Shown here in pieces: positions 25,662 through 34,244 of a DNA stretch of 64,000 bases (positions within the stretch are counted from its first letter, which is position 1; every line of letters begins with the position of its first letter). This DNA is from Nitrososphaerota archaeon (GTDB lineage: Archaea > Thermoproteota > Nitrososphaeria > Nitrososphaerales > JACPRH01), in NCBI GenBank assembly GCA_016190055.1, contig JACPRH010000056.1, positions 1 through 64,000 of the forward strand. Reading direction: 5' to 3'. A program made the position numbers and the translations under genes. The notes beneath the pieces are model-generated. The model was not told where the DNA came from, searched no databases, and was given only the letters and a program-made list of their open reading frames with translations.

Positions 25662-26429
25662 TTGAAGGCTGTTATACTTGCAGGCGGTTTCGGAAAGAGG
25701 CTCAGACCTCTTACCAACGTTAAGCCTAAGCCGCTTATCCTCGTGTCCGGTATACCAATTCTTCTCTGGCAGATAGATTGGCTGAAGAAGCACGGAGTCA
25801 ACGAGATAATCATTTGCGCTGGTTATCTCAAGGAGCGTATCTTCGACTATATTGGCGACGGATCCAAGTTCGGAGTCAAGGTGAAGTACGCTATTGAAGA
25901 AACACCTCTAGGAACAGGAGGCGCACTAAGAAACGCAGCGGAGAAGCTGCTCACCAACGACGGCAGAGGCGAAGAAGAGGAAGCCTTCCTCATGTTGAAC
26001 GGAGACATCCTGACCAACCTAGATCCGCAGAAGCTCTGCGCAAGCCTCGAAGGGAAGGGAGGCGCTTTGGCGAGCATCGCAGTGATCCCGCTGCCCAGTC
26101 CTTACGGTGTAATCGACATAAAAGACACAGGCATCATCAGCGGTTTCAGAGAGAAGCCTCGTCTCGACGGCTACTGGATTAATGCAGGAATATACTGCCT
26201 CTCCCAGAAGATACTCAAATCTCTACCGAAGCAGGGAAACATCGAGACAACAGCCTTCCCAGACCTAGCTGAGAAAGGCCTCATCAAAGCAACTCAGTAC
26301 AACGACGTTGTCTGGCGCTCCATAGACTCCCACAAAGACATAGAAGAAGCCGAGAAAGAACTCAAACACGAACTAGACCTCGTCGCAAAAAAATACAACA
26401 TCACTCAACGGCAAAGCGACGCCATCTAA
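25662..26429 (+). CDS. sugar-1-phosphate nucleotidyltransferase
   Basis: 255 residues of the GT-A nucleotidyltransferase fold: LAGGFGKRLRPLT signature (residues 6-18), KPKPLILVSGIPIL, the GTGGAL substrate loop, FLMLNGDIL metal Asp, and FREKP. Length and lack of a left-handed beta-helix tail suggest mannose-1-phosphate guanylyltransferase or glucose-1-phosphate thymidylyl-/uridylyltransferase activity; the sugar and NTP cannot be fixed. TTG start. It is divergent from 5S rRNA with 100 bases between, and stands alone otherwise. Its activated sugar would serve glycan or glycoprotein synthesis. Confidence 0.85.
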   Translation: MKAVILAGGFGKRLRPLTNVKPKPLILVSGIPILLWQIDWLKKHGVNEIIICAGYLKERIFDYIGDGSKFGVKVKYAIEETPLGTGGALRNAAEKLLTNDGRGEEEEAFLMLNGDILTNLDPQKLCASLEGKGGALASIAVIPLPSPYGVIDIKDTGIISGFREKPRLDGYWINAGIYCLSQKILKSLPKQGNIETTAFPDLAEKGLIKATQYNDVVWRSIDSHKDIEEAEKELKHELDLVAKKYNITQRQSDAI

Positions 26430-26477
26430 CCCGTTAACTAGCAAACGAAAGAGAAACAACTTACTTCCCGCACGACG

Positions 26478-27098
26478 CTACTTCCTTGACACATGCGGGT
26501 TCCCTTTAACATAGAATCTCCACATCTTATCTTGAGCCAAGCGAATACCGATACGTGTAGTCCTAACAGTCTCAAACACTTTACCGGCCTCACTGGGCTC
26601 ACAGATTTTGAGGTCTGAGGCTGGGTCGGTGAGGTCGCAGCCGTTCTGCTCACGGGTTATCTGAAGCGCCTTGGTCAGTTTTCCCGGGCCGCTTCCCACC
26701 TCTGTAAGCTTCTCGACTCCGCGGTTCCGCATCATCAAATCAACTCCTTCAAGAGGCTCCACAGCCCGGATCAGCACCGCAGCCGGAATCCCTTCCTCTT
26801 CTGTTACAGCGTTGAGGCAGTAATGGTTCCCATAGGTGAAGTAGACATAGGCGATGCCGGGTGCCCCGAACATCACAGCGTTCCTCGGCGTTTTTCCACG
26901 ATAGGAGTGACTAGCAGGATCGTCGACTCCACGGTACGCCTCAGTCTCAACAATCTTTCCGACTAAGAGCCCGCTAGACTCTCTGCGGACTAGGAGTTTG
27001 CCGAGAAGCTCAGGAGCAACAATAAGTGTATCTCGATTGTAGAATCTTCTGGGAACAGGTTCCGGGGCGATGCTCATGCTGCGCTGCGGAAGAAGCAA
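26478..27098 (-). CDS. 3-methyladenine DNA glycosylase (AAG/MPG family)
   Basis: 206 residues. Conserved blocks LLGKLLVR, GKIVETEAY (catalytic Glu), DPASHSYRGKTPRNAVMFG, GIAYVYFTYGNHYCLNAVT and GSGPGKLTKALQI are diagnostic of alkyladenine glycosylase, which removes 3-methyladenine, hypoxanthine and ethenoadenine in base excision repair. The second Met (MSIAPEPVPRRF) is an alternative start. It points away from the tRNA-Trp gene, which starts 39 bases beyond its ATG; CTTTTTACG near 27102 lies between them and could be a TATA box for tRNA-Trp. Confidence 0.93.
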   Translation of the reverse strand: MLLPQRSMSIAPEPVPRRFYNRDTLIVAPELLGKLLVRRESSGLLVGKIVETEAYRGVDDPASHSYRGKTPRNAVMFGAPGIAYVYFTYGNHYCLNAVTEEEGIPAAVLIRAVEPLEGVDLMMRNRGVEKLTEVGSGPGKLTKALQITREQNGCDLTDPASDLKICEPSEAGKVFETVRTTRIGIRLAQDKMWRFYVKGNPHVSRK

Positions 27099-27136
27099 TC
27101 TTTTTACGTGGCTAAAAAGAGTTGGTTGATCCGGGT

Positions 27137-27302
27137 GGGGACGTAGTCCAGCCTGGTTCTTAACCCTGGAAAGGTAGGACGACAGGCTCCAGAGGCGAAC
27201 AATAAGCTATAGGTTCGCTGACACTTTCAAAAAAGGTGGATGATGTTGCTTTGGAGCGCAGGAGGAACCTGTAGGCCGTGGGTTCAAGTCCCATCGTCCC
27301 CA
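27137..27302 (+). tRNA. tRNA-Trp(CCA) precursor with anticodon intron and D-loop insertion
   Basis: Acceptor GGGGACG (27137-27143) pairs with CGTCCCC (27295-27301), discriminator A 27302. T arm GTGGG-TTCAAGT-CCCAT. Anticodon stem ACAGG (27182-27186) pairs with CCTGT (27268-27272); loop CTCCAG|A gives anticodon CCA (27189-27191). An intron of about 74 bases (27193-27266) follows position 37: CTCC (27187-27190) pairs with GGAG (27261-27264) as the 4-bp centre of a bulge-helix-bulge, with bulges AGA and GAA, cut as AG|A and GA|A. The D arm GTCCAGCCTGGT...AGGAC carries an extra 17-18 bases (about 27158-27175), probably a second intron or an enlarged D loop. Mature tRNA would match an ordinary archaeal tRNA-Trp once both are removed. 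Confidence 0.88.
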
Positions 27303-27459
27303 TCCTGTTTTTAGTTTTGTTTCGTTATCGCGTGGTTGAACAGGGTGGATGAGCATACGTTATCCTAATATGAAATAGAGTCAAATTGTTTGATATGGTG
27401 TTCAAGAGTAGGTGTCGTGTTCAAACTTTCTAAACGTTATGATGGCGAGGTTGCCTTTC

Positions 27460-27759
27460 TTATTCCCCAAACAGTTTCTTTACTGAAAGGAAGTGTTCAA
27501 ACGCTTTTTTGCCTTGTTCAGTCAACTTGTAATGTACTGCAGTTCTTCCCTTGATTTTTACTGTCTGTGTCTCCAAATACCCGGTTTCCTCAAGTGCTCT
27601 AAGCCTTTCTATCCTCGTAGATTGGTTTGGGCAAGCTGCCTCCAGATCTTTGAATCTCTTCGGCTTCTCGTATATAGATTCGAGTACCTCAAGAGTGTGA
27701 ACTAACCCCATTATACGTACAGATTTCCAAGGATCATTGGATGACGACAATGATGACAC
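27460..27759 (-). CDS. winged-helix transcriptional regulator (HxlR/PadR-like)
   Basis: 99 residues forming one winged helix: TLEVLESIYEKPKRFKDLEAAC (helices 1-2), NQSTRIERLRALEETGYLETQ (recognition helix and wing entry), and RTAVHYKLTEQGKKAFEHF (wing and C-terminal helix). The pattern is closest to HxlR or small MarR-like archaeal regulators. Its upstream DNA (27760-27968) is AT-rich and has palindromes, including TATACT...AGTATA (27854-27877), which could be its own operator. The divergent neighbour is a 93-residue protein of unknown function. Confidence 0.75.
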   Translation of the reverse strand: MSSLSSSNDPWKSVRIMGLVHTLEVLESIYEKPKRFKDLEAACPNQSTRIERLRALEETGYLETQTVKIKGRTAVHYKLTEQGKKAFEHFLSVKKLFGE

Positions 27760-27853
27760 ACCCTGTTATACAGTAAAATACGCATGGCAAAGTAAAAAAC
27801 CTTGGCTTAACGACATCAGTCCATTATTCTAAACATCTATAATTCTATATTTC

Positions 27854-27957
27854 TATACTCTATTATAGTAAAGTATAAAATATCGTGAATGTTTACCGTT
27901 CTGAAGTGAACTAGCCCCTAGACATAGTTTTACGCACGGCGAGTAATTTTTCTCGCC
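27854..27957. promoter_or_regulatory. palindromes between HTH gene and the ORF at 27969
   Basis: TATACT (27854-27859) and AGTATA (27872-27877) flank an inner CTATTATAG palindrome. Further right GGCGAG-N8-CTCGCC (27938-27957) is a perfect 6-bp hairpin ending 12 bases before the ATG at 27969. The first could be an operator shared by the divergent genes, the second a 5' UTR hairpin or a terminator. Confidence 0.45.
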
Positions 27958-27968
27958 CAAAAGTATGA

Positions 27969-28250
27969 ATGATCAGGCACGAACTTCAAAACGCTAAACG
28001 TGTACAAAATATCATAGTAAAACGTATTGCTGGGTTGACTGAGAGTAAAGAACAACCGGGGAGACAAATTGAGGAGGATCTATTCAGCAACCTTCAAAAC
28101 CCCGAGCTACAAGCTCAAAAAAGGGTGCTAAAGCAAATTATCGAAGACTACCTGCATAACAGAATCACTGATGAAGAGTTCAAGACCCGATTCTTCCGCC
28201 AAATCCAAGGCATTAAACTCTGGTTGAGGGCCAATGACAAGACTTACTGA
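27969..28250 (+). CDS. hypothetical alpha-helical protein
   Basis: 93 residues, rich in Gln, Lys and Arg, predicted almost wholly helical (QKRVLKQIIEDYLHNRITDEEFKTRF). No family recognised. No membrane segment or metal motif. It is divergent from the winged-helix gene at 27460-27759, which may regulate it. Coding status is supported by length, start spacing and amino-acid composition only. Confidence 0.5.
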   Translation: MIRHELQNAKRVQNIIVKRIAGLTESKEQPGRQIEEDLFSNLQNPELQAQKRVLKQIIEDYLHNRITDEEFKTRFFRQIQGIKLWLRANDKTY

Positions 28251-28659
28251 ACACTAGGTTGATGGTGACTGACCAAAATCTATTACATCAACCTTCTACG
28301 CAGGCGTTACAGTTGCGAATCATCCTCCGTAATGTTCGATGGTTTTACCGGTAACCGCTTTTACTATTAGATATGTCCTGAGGCTAGGAAAAGGTTGGGC
28401 CGTGGTGACCATTGTGACGCCGTGACTTGACTTTGTATCTTAACTAAACTGAGCCCTTTGAGCAGAGCATGCGAGCCAATAATCTGTGCGTAAGTTTACG
28501 GTGCTCTGCAGTATATTATATTTTAATTAAGAAATAATCAAAGGTATGGTTTCAATTTTTATTATCTGTTTTAACTATCTAAACTGGTATGATCATGCAT
28601 AGATTCTATAAATGCTAAATTTATAAAACTAGTTTAATAAATATACGTGAGATCTCACC
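28251..28659. other. gene-free interval with nested hairpin and a start-proximal palindrome
   Basis: No ORF is supported in about 400 bases. GCAGAGCA (28462-28469) pairs with TGCTCTGC (28502-28509), and inside it CGTAA-GT-TTACG (28489-28500) forms a second hairpin; AT-rich DNA follows (GTATATTATATTTTAATTAA). The perfect 12-bp palindrome GTGAGATCTCAC (28647-28658) ends one base before the ATG of the next gene, downstream of TATA-like TTTAATAAATATAC, an arrangement that suits a repressor site. Confidence 0.45.
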
Positions 28660-29046
28660 ATGCTTGGAATAGGGCGTCAGGAATACCCCGTTTTTATCGC
28701 AGGGCTAGTTCAAGGTGTAAGCCTTCCAGTAATAGAAATGTTAGTGGCGATACTTGCATCCGCAGGCACACTAGTTGTTTTCAGCAGCACCGTAAATCCA
28801 TCTTTAACACTACTGTTAACCTTCGCCGTACTTCTAGGTCTCGACCTAACAAGAAACATAACAATCGGCCTCTCTCACTCCCGATTCGCAAAAGGCAACA
28901 TCATAGGAAACATTTTCGGACTTGTGCTATTCTACGCAGCAATTAACACAATCGCTCCACATGCGGCAGCTATGTCACTACTCTTCACAGGCGTGCTCGC
29001 TATGAGCTTCGCCATAGGCCTGGCCATATACACCCACTCAAAATAG
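28660..29046 (+). CDS. small four-helix membrane protein, unknown family
   Basis: 128 residues with four hydrophobic helices (about 10-45, 48-62, 82-100, 103-122) joined by short loops; one conserved-looking polar stretch GLDLTRNITIGLSHSRFAKGN lies between helices two and three. No family recognised with confidence. ATG start sits directly after a palindrome that would overlap the transcription start of a leaderless mRNA. An integral membrane location is certain in practice; function is not inferred. Confidence 0.6.
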   Translation: MLGIGRQEYPVFIAGLVQGVSLPVIEMLVAILASAGTLVVFSSTVNPSLTLLLTFAVLLGLDLTRNITIGLSHSRFAKGNIIGNIFGLVLFYAAINTIAPHAAAMSLLFTGVLAMSFAIGLAIYTHSK

Positions 29047-29276
29047 CCTAGCAACGAATCAGATCTTAATCTAAGCCAAGACAGCTCAAGAGCCTTGCCT
29101 AGATGCATTCTTCTAGGAAGATAAAAGAGACAAGAGCCGCTAAACCGGTTTGGAACAATTATCCGTTCTTCCCAAAGCAGATATACTGTAAAAAAGTGAT
29201 ACTTAATCTAAAGAACATGTGAATAGAGGGGAAAAGGAAAATAGTTGCGAGCCCGTTAAAGTAAGCTGGATATTTT

Positions 29277-29906
29277 TTGACTCTACTATCTCAGGCTAAA
29301 ACCTATGGCGGCGTCGGATCCATCCTTGTTCTGCTATCTCCTGTCCCCAGTGTAGGCTGGCTTCTAGCAATAGTTGGATTCATCCTTACCCTCCTAGCTG
29401 TAAAAAACATCTCTGAGGCGGTTAGAGACCGTTCAATCTTCAACAACATGCTGATTTCGGTCGTCCTCTCCATCGCTGGAGTCATAGTCGCGGGCTTACT
29501 GCTAGTAGCCACCTTCTTCAGATTCATGGGGATGGGCTATTTTTCAGGATCCGCAGGCCCTGACTTCGATCCATCAACAATACCTCCAAGCGACCTAATT
29601 GGCTTTGTCTCCTCAATCTTAATTGCGCTCGCCGCAGTCTGGGTCTTCTTCCTAGCATCAGCAATATTTCTGAGACGAAGCTACACAGAGATAGCTGCTA
29701 GACTCAACATCAAGATGTTCAGCACCGCAGCCCTACTGTTCCTGATAGGCGCCGCTTTAACTATCATCCTAGTCGGGTTCGTGCTTATCCTCGTGGCCCA
29801 AATACTCCTGATCATCGCGTTCTTCTCCATTGTTGATGAGCCGCCGCAGTCACAGATACCGCCACCATCATCGCCTCCATCTCCACCTCCGCCTCCACCT
29901 ACTTGA
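29277..29906 (+). CDS. DUF996 family membrane protein
   Basis: 209 residues with four to five membrane helices. It opens LLSQAKTYGGVGSILVLLSPVP, the start typical of archaeal DUF996 proteins, continues LLAVKNISEAVRDRSIFNNML, and ends in a Pro/Ser-rich cytoplasmic tail (SQIPPPSSPPSPPPPPPT). TTG start. Function unknown. The Pro-rich tail resembles linkers to zinc ribbons in related proteins, but no ribbon is present here, so this may be a shortened version. Confidence 0.75.
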   Translation: MTLLSQAKTYGGVGSILVLLSPVPSVGWLLAIVGFILTLLAVKNISEAVRDRSIFNNMLISVVLSIAGVIVAGLLLVATFFRFMGMGYFSGSAGPDFDPSTIPPSDLIGFVSSILIALAAVWVFFLASAIFLRRSYTEIAARLNIKMFSTAALLFLIGAALTIILVGFVLILVAQILLIIAFFSIVDEPPQSQIPPPSSPPSPPPPPPT

Positions 29907-29997
29907 CCCAACTCTGAATGTGTAATGTAAATCAGTAAGCTGCGCCCCAGATCTTACCGTTTGATTTATCTGAAGGTACGGTATTAGTCAACGTTAG

Positions 29998-30360
29998 GTG
30001 AAGCATTCGCAACCAGCTAAACCGTCAGAGACAAAGGAAAAAGCGGCTAAGATATTGTCCGATGTTCCTCCTAACAAGGGCTTCTACTTTCATTCAGGTG
30101 TTAACGAGTATACCGGCCAGTACGCAACAAGTCTGGCGCAATTCTCCCAGCTCCTAGAGAGCATAGATCCGAAATCGGTTGAGTTTCATCTTGCAAGAAG
30201 AGATTTCGAGAACTGGGTGCGATCCTTAGGAGATAACGCATTATCATTGCAGCTCGCCAAGCTCAGGAAGAAGGGACTTTCAGGCGAGCAATTAAGATCT
30301 GAAACCCATCGTATTGTCGAGAAACGACTACATACACTGGAAAAAGAAGCTGCTCAATAA
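29998..30360 (+). CDS. DUF5752 family protein
   Basis: 120 residues, soluble. The GFYFHSGVNEYTGQYATSLAQFSQLLESIDPKSVEFHLARRDFENWVRSLGDNALSLQLAKL pattern matches the DUF5752 family as I remember it, where a short beta unit is followed by helices. GTG start. A basic, charged C-terminal helix (SGEQLRSETHRIVEKRLHTLEKE) ends the protein. Role unknown. It lies between DUF996 and the convergent LUD gene. Confidence 0.65.
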   Translation: MKHSQPAKPSETKEKAAKILSDVPPNKGFYFHSGVNEYTGQYATSLAQFSQLLESIDPKSVEFHLARRDFENWVRSLGDNALSLQLAKLRKKGLSGEQLRSETHRIVEKRLHTLEKEAAQ

Positions 30361-30410
30361 CCAAGACAACAGCAACACCACCACTGCTACTAACAGCAAC
30401 TCAGCTTAGG

Positions 30411-31025
30411 TTAGACTCCTAGCTTCTCCTTCACGAAGATTAACTTGATCTTCCGGTTAGGGTTTGTCTCTCTTTCGAAGATCAACACTTTGCCTATTGT
30501 GCTTCCTGGGCCGCCGGTGTCTCTTACACGCTTATCTTCAAGCGGCAGACAATATTCGCGGACACGCCTCAACCCCTCTTCAAGATTAGAAACAATCTTC
30601 TGCGTTCCAACAACCCAAACCAAACTCTTCGCCGAGTAAACATAACCGGCTAACTGGCTACCGGTAGCGCTCGCAACAACAACCTCACCTGTCTGAGTCA
30701 CCGCATGGACACTGCCAAGGTAGTAGTCGGCGAGTGTGCTCCTTCCTCGAATATCTCTCTGCTTAGCCTGGTCTTTTTCCGCTAGTATTGCATCCTTGAG
30801 ATTCCTCCAAGGGTGCCTGCCTGATTTCAACAGATCGACGAACCCTATCTCCTTAAGGGTAACTGAGCCAGCGGTCATAATCTCAGCTCCAAATGGAAGG
30901 ATCTGCTTCAAACGCTCCAGAGCCTCCTGTCGAGAGTCAACAATCTCAGCATCGACTCCACGGCCTCCAAGAACTCCGATTGTTTTCTCTACCGTTTCAC
31001 TGCTAGCGAGCTCATCCCAAGCCAT
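30411..31025 (-). CDS. LUD domain protein (LutC/YkgG-like)
   Basis: 204 residues. ILPFGAEIMTAGSVTLKEIGF, ADYYLGSVHAVTQTGEVVVASATGSQLAGYVYSAKSLVWVVGTQKIV and RVREYCLPLEDKR are the conserved blocks of the LUD domain found in LutC and LutB, linked to lactate oxidation in bacteria. Neither lutA nor lutB homologs lie nearby, so the role here is open; LUD is an NAGB/RpiA-like fold that may bind sugars or nucleotides. ATG start preceded by no clear SD. Confidence 0.85.
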   Translation of the reverse strand: MAWDELASSETVEKTIGVLGGRGVDAEIVDSRQEALERLKQILPFGAEIMTAGSVTLKEIGFVDLLKSGRHPWRNLKDAILAEKDQAKQRDIRGRSTLADYYLGSVHAVTQTGEVVVASATGSQLAGYVYSAKSLVWVVGTQKIVSNLEEGLRRVREYCLPLEDKRVRDTGGPGSTIGKVLIFERETNPNRKIKLIFVKEKLGV

Positions 31026-31238
31026 GTGATGCTCTATCCCGCTGCAGTCTAAAAAACGATTAGTCTTTCCAGGTTCTTTTCAACGCGAGATGACTGTATT
31101 AAGCAAGCACTGTTTCCAGAGTTCAGTCTAGGCGATTAGGACCCCGTTTGGATATGCTGTTATGGATTTCAGAAACAAAGGCCTTATATCCAGAACTGAG
31201 CCTAACCAAGGCTTAACTTGTCTTTGCATAGAAGATAT

Positions 31239-33128
31239 ATGCTGAATCCTAAGGTCTTGTATTCCGCGGGGCTTTGCCTGCTTATGCTTCTGCCGGCCGC
31301 ACTTTTGATCGTTAGCTTGTCAAGCGTTCCTCATGCAGAGGCTCAGGGTATTTCTCTGGCGGATAACGATTTGGCCGCCCGGTTTGCTCCTGTCCTGCAC
31401 TTCACCAGCGGTGAGAAGTTCTACCCAACCTCTGTTGACTACATCATCTCAAGTTCGGCGGTTAAGCAGCGGAACCAAGGATCGCTACTGCCAACCATCA
31501 TAGATCCAGCACCTACTCCATCCACTCTAGGCCAATACACTTCTTCTTCAAACCTGTTCTTGGACAACAAGTTAGGCAGCCTTGACGCTATAGCTGCCGA
31601 TTACGCCTCCAAAGCGAAGAGCACAGGATACTATGCGTATGTGCACATTCTGAGGAGCAGCTCACCGACTGTAATCGAGTATTGGCTCTTTTACGCCTAC
31701 AATAATGGTCCTATGAACGATCATCAAGGAGATATTGAGGTGATTCAGGTGTTCTTAGATAGCTCCGGGGATCCTCAGCAGGTTCTGCTATCGCAGCACG
31801 GCTCTGGGGAGAACGCTGCTTGGGGCAACGTGGAAAAGATCGATACTCATCCCGTGGTTTATGTGGCGCAGGGAAGCCACGCCAACTACTTCAGACCCTA
31901 TCAGGGCAAATTTGGCCTCGAAAACGATGTTGTGGGAAGCGACGGAATCACTATTATGCCCAGTGACCTTAAGATGCTTATTCTCGGAGAAAAAGGCATC
32001 CGCCCAGTTGACCAGAGCTGGCTTGACTTTCCGGGCCGCTGGGGATACTGGGGAACTGACGATGAGGTTGTACGGGGTTTAGCTGGTCCTCTGGGAGTAG
32101 TTTTCAACCAGGACGGGATTAGGTGGGCAAATCCTACGAACTATCTTCGCGGCACATTAACTGTTGACGCTAACTACTTTACTTTAGCTTGGGTCGCCGC
32201 TAACATTCTCCTCATCTTTGTAGCCTACACTGTGATAAGGGGCGCTTGGAAGGCTGTAGCCATAGTTAGGCTGCGGAAGAACGGCAGTCTCATGATGGGG
32301 AAGTTTCTCAAGAGCCGCGGCGGCGTCGGGCTTATGCTCGGCATCACTGCTATTGCGATTACTTTGGCTGCGCTTTCAATGCCGTGGTATAGTATAACTG
32401 CTTCTTCTGAAACTGGGCCTTTAGCTAAGCAGCAGCCAGTCGAACTGATGAGTATTAATGGGGTGAACGGGCTGCAGATCAACATGTTTCTAGGTAGCGA
32501 CAGTGAATCATCTTCAGGCTACAGGAGTCTACTCTCAACTCAGATACCCTTCGCTATTCTGATAGGCGCAGGAATCGTTCTGCTAATACTCGACGTTATC
32601 GGGGTGAAAAGCGGCAAAAGCATCGGGAAAAAATTCCTGATAGGCGCGATAACCTCGCTTCTGCCGTTCATCATAATTTACATCTTCATAGCGTCGTTGC
32701 CATCGTTCATGCCTCTGGCATCCCAGCTTACTGGTGTCCAGAATATACCGACTCAAGCCGTGCAGACAATACAGACCGTGGCATCCAACCCCGTTTCAGG
32801 CACTGCCCAACAGACCTTTCCCACGGTAGGTGTTACCACGCTCACATGGGGCTTCGGCCTCGGAGCCTACATGCTAATTATAGCGGCTATGCTGAGAATA
32901 ATCGCAGGATTAACGATGCTAAGGACACCGGAACTACGCGGAGAATCTCCTCCAACACCAACTGCTCCTCAAGCTCAACCAACCCAGACTCAGCCATCAG
33001 CGGTACAAACTTCACCGGTTACAGAAGCAAGCAAAGAGGTCGCGGCGGGAAGGTACTGCCATAACTGCGGTAACAGGCTAAGATCCTCAGCTAAATTCTG
33101 CCCTGAATGCGGTTCAGATCAAGTTTAG
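31239..33128 (+). CDS. Vps62-like secreted/membrane protein with C-terminal zinc ribbon
   Basis: Signal peptide MLNPKVLYSAGLCLLMLLPAALL (start at 31239; 31218 adds only MSLHRRY). The extracellular domain (about 40-300) matches the Vps62 domain: AARFAPVLHFTSGEKFYPT, YWLFYAYNNGPMNDHQGDIEVIQVFLD, VVYVAQGSHANYF. Then a helix (AWVAANILLIFVAY), a cytoplasmic segment, more helices (370-390, 445-465, 475-495, 545-570), a Pro/Gln/Thr-rich linker and a double-CxxC ribbon CHNCG...CPECG. The Vps62 fold is associated with phospholipase-like or vacuolar proteins; catalytic activity here is not shown. Topology places ribbon and Vps62 domain on opposite sides of the membrane if helix counts are right. Confidence 0.75.
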   Translation: MLNPKVLYSAGLCLLMLLPAALLIVSLSSVPHAEAQGISLADNDLAARFAPVLHFTSGEKFYPTSVDYIISSSAVKQRNQGSLLPTIIDPAPTPSTLGQYTSSSNLFLDNKLGSLDAIAADYASKAKSTGYYAYVHILRSSSPTVIEYWLFYAYNNGPMNDHQGDIEVIQVFLDSSGDPQQVLLSQHGSGENAAWGNVEKIDTHPVVYVAQGSHANYFRPYQGKFGLENDVVGSDGITIMPSDLKMLILGEKGIRPVDQSWLDFPGRWGYWGTDDEVVRGLAGPLGVVFNQDGIRWANPTNYLRGTLTVDANYFTLAWVAANILLIFVAYTVIRGAWKAVAIVRLRKNGSLMMGKFLKSRGGVGLMLGITAIAITLAALSMPWYSITASSETGPLAKQQPVELMSINGVNGLQINMFLGSDSESSSGYRSLLSTQIPFAILIGAGIVLLILDVIGVKSGKSIGKKFLIGAITSLLPFIIIYIFIASLPSFMPLASQLTGVQNIPTQAVQTIQTVASNPVSGTAQQTFPTVGVTTLTWGFGLGAYMLIIAAMLRIIAGLTMLRTPELRGESPPTPTAPQAQPTQTQPSAVQTSPVTEASKEVAAGRYCHNCGNRLRSSAKFCPECGSDQV

Positions 33129-33301
33129 CTACAAACAAAGGGCACAACGGTAAATAGGTACGGAGTCGAGCCTTTAGTTTGAATTTGAATATTAGGTCTC
33201 TACTGTACCCAGGTATTCGAGTTAGTTAGTTGAATTGAATAAGATAGATTTATTTGATTGATGATTGCGCTTCTGTTCTCTGACTTGGGTGATTGGATTA
33301 G

Positions 33302-34213
33302 ATGGTGGTCGCAAACAGCATCATTGAGCTAATTGGTAACACTCCGATGGTTAAGTTGAACAAGCTTGTAGGATCTGATGATGCTACACTGTACGCGAAG
33401 CTTGAGTGGTACAATATAGGCGGCTCAGTTAAGGATAGGATGGCCAAATACCTCATAGAGTACGCTGAGGCTGCTGGAAAGCTGGATAAGGCGCGGATAA
33501 TTCTGGAGGCGACCTCAGGTAACACCGGTATAGCTTTTGCGATGATTGCTGCGTCAAAAGGCCATAGGATAGCGTTGGTCATGCCTGAGTCGGTCAGTAT
33601 AGAGCGGCGGAAAATCATTAGGGCCTATGGTGCGGAGCTGATTCTTTCCCCGGCAGCTCAGGGAACCGGGGGCGCTGTCGAGTTGAAGATGAAGATGCTT
33701 CAGGAGAACCCGGACAAATACATTGATTTAGATCAGTTCAAGGATCCAGCTAACATTCTGGCGCATTACCAGACAACCGGCAAGGAAATCCTTGATCAAA
33801 CATGCGGAAAGGTTGACGTAATTGTCGTCGGCGTCGGAACCGCTGGAACCGGGGTAGGTGTCAACATGCGGGTGAAGCAGTACAACAAGAGCATCAAGGT
33901 TGTCGGCGTTTTACCGAAGCTAGGCGTCAGCATCCAAGGGCTACGGAACCCTGGTGAACTAAACCCTACTCAGCTGTTCAGGAAGGAAAGTTTCGACGAG
34001 ATAGTCGAAATATCGAAGGAGGAGATACCGACCATACTTGAAGCTGCTAGAAGAGTAACAAAAGAGGAGGGCTTGTTCGTAGGAATGAGTTCAGGAGCAG
34101 TAATGCATGTTGCTCTGCAAAAAGCTAAAGAGATCGGTAAAGGAAAAGTGGTTGTGGCTGTGCTGCCGGATAACGGTGACAAATACCTCAGCACCCCGCT
34201 CTTCGACCTGTAA
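33302..34213 (+). CDS. cysK: cysteine synthase family (O-acetyl-/O-phosphoserine sulfhydrylase)
   Basis: 303-residue PLP enzyme of fold type II. IGNTPMVKLNKL, K44 in GGSVKDRM as Schiff-base lysine, ATSGNTGIAFA substrate loop and GVGTAGTGVGV phosphate-binding loop are all present; the VGMSSGAVMH block closes the site. It makes Cys from an activated Ser and sulfide. Whether O-acetylserine, O-phosphoserine or cystathionine is the substrate is not decided by these motifs. No cysE or other sulfur assimilation gene is adjacent. Confidence 0.9.
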   Translation: MVVANSIIELIGNTPMVKLNKLVGSDDATLYAKLEWYNIGGSVKDRMAKYLIEYAEAAGKLDKARIILEATSGNTGIAFAMIAASKGHRIALVMPESVSIERRKIIRAYGAELILSPAAQGTGGAVELKMKMLQENPDKYIDLDQFKDPANILAHYQTTGKEILDQTCGKVDVIVVGVGTAGTGVGVNMRVKQYNKSIKVVGVLPKLGVSIQGLRNPGELNPTQLFRKESFDEIVEISKEEIPTILEAARRVTKEEGLFVGMSSGAVMHVALQKAKEIGKGKVVVAVLPDNGDKYLSTPLFDL

Positions 34214-34244
34214 ACTATTACCAAGATCTTCACGGGATTCAAAT

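Noticed and set aside
27193-27266. Complete C/D box guide RNA in the tRNA-Trp intron
   Set aside because: Only a D'-like CTGA and a C'-like ATGATGT are visible; terminal C and D boxes were not found.
28647-28946. 99-codon ORF overlapping the small membrane protein
   Set aside because: Shadow frame rich in Arg, His and Ser; the ATG frame at 28660 gives regular helices.
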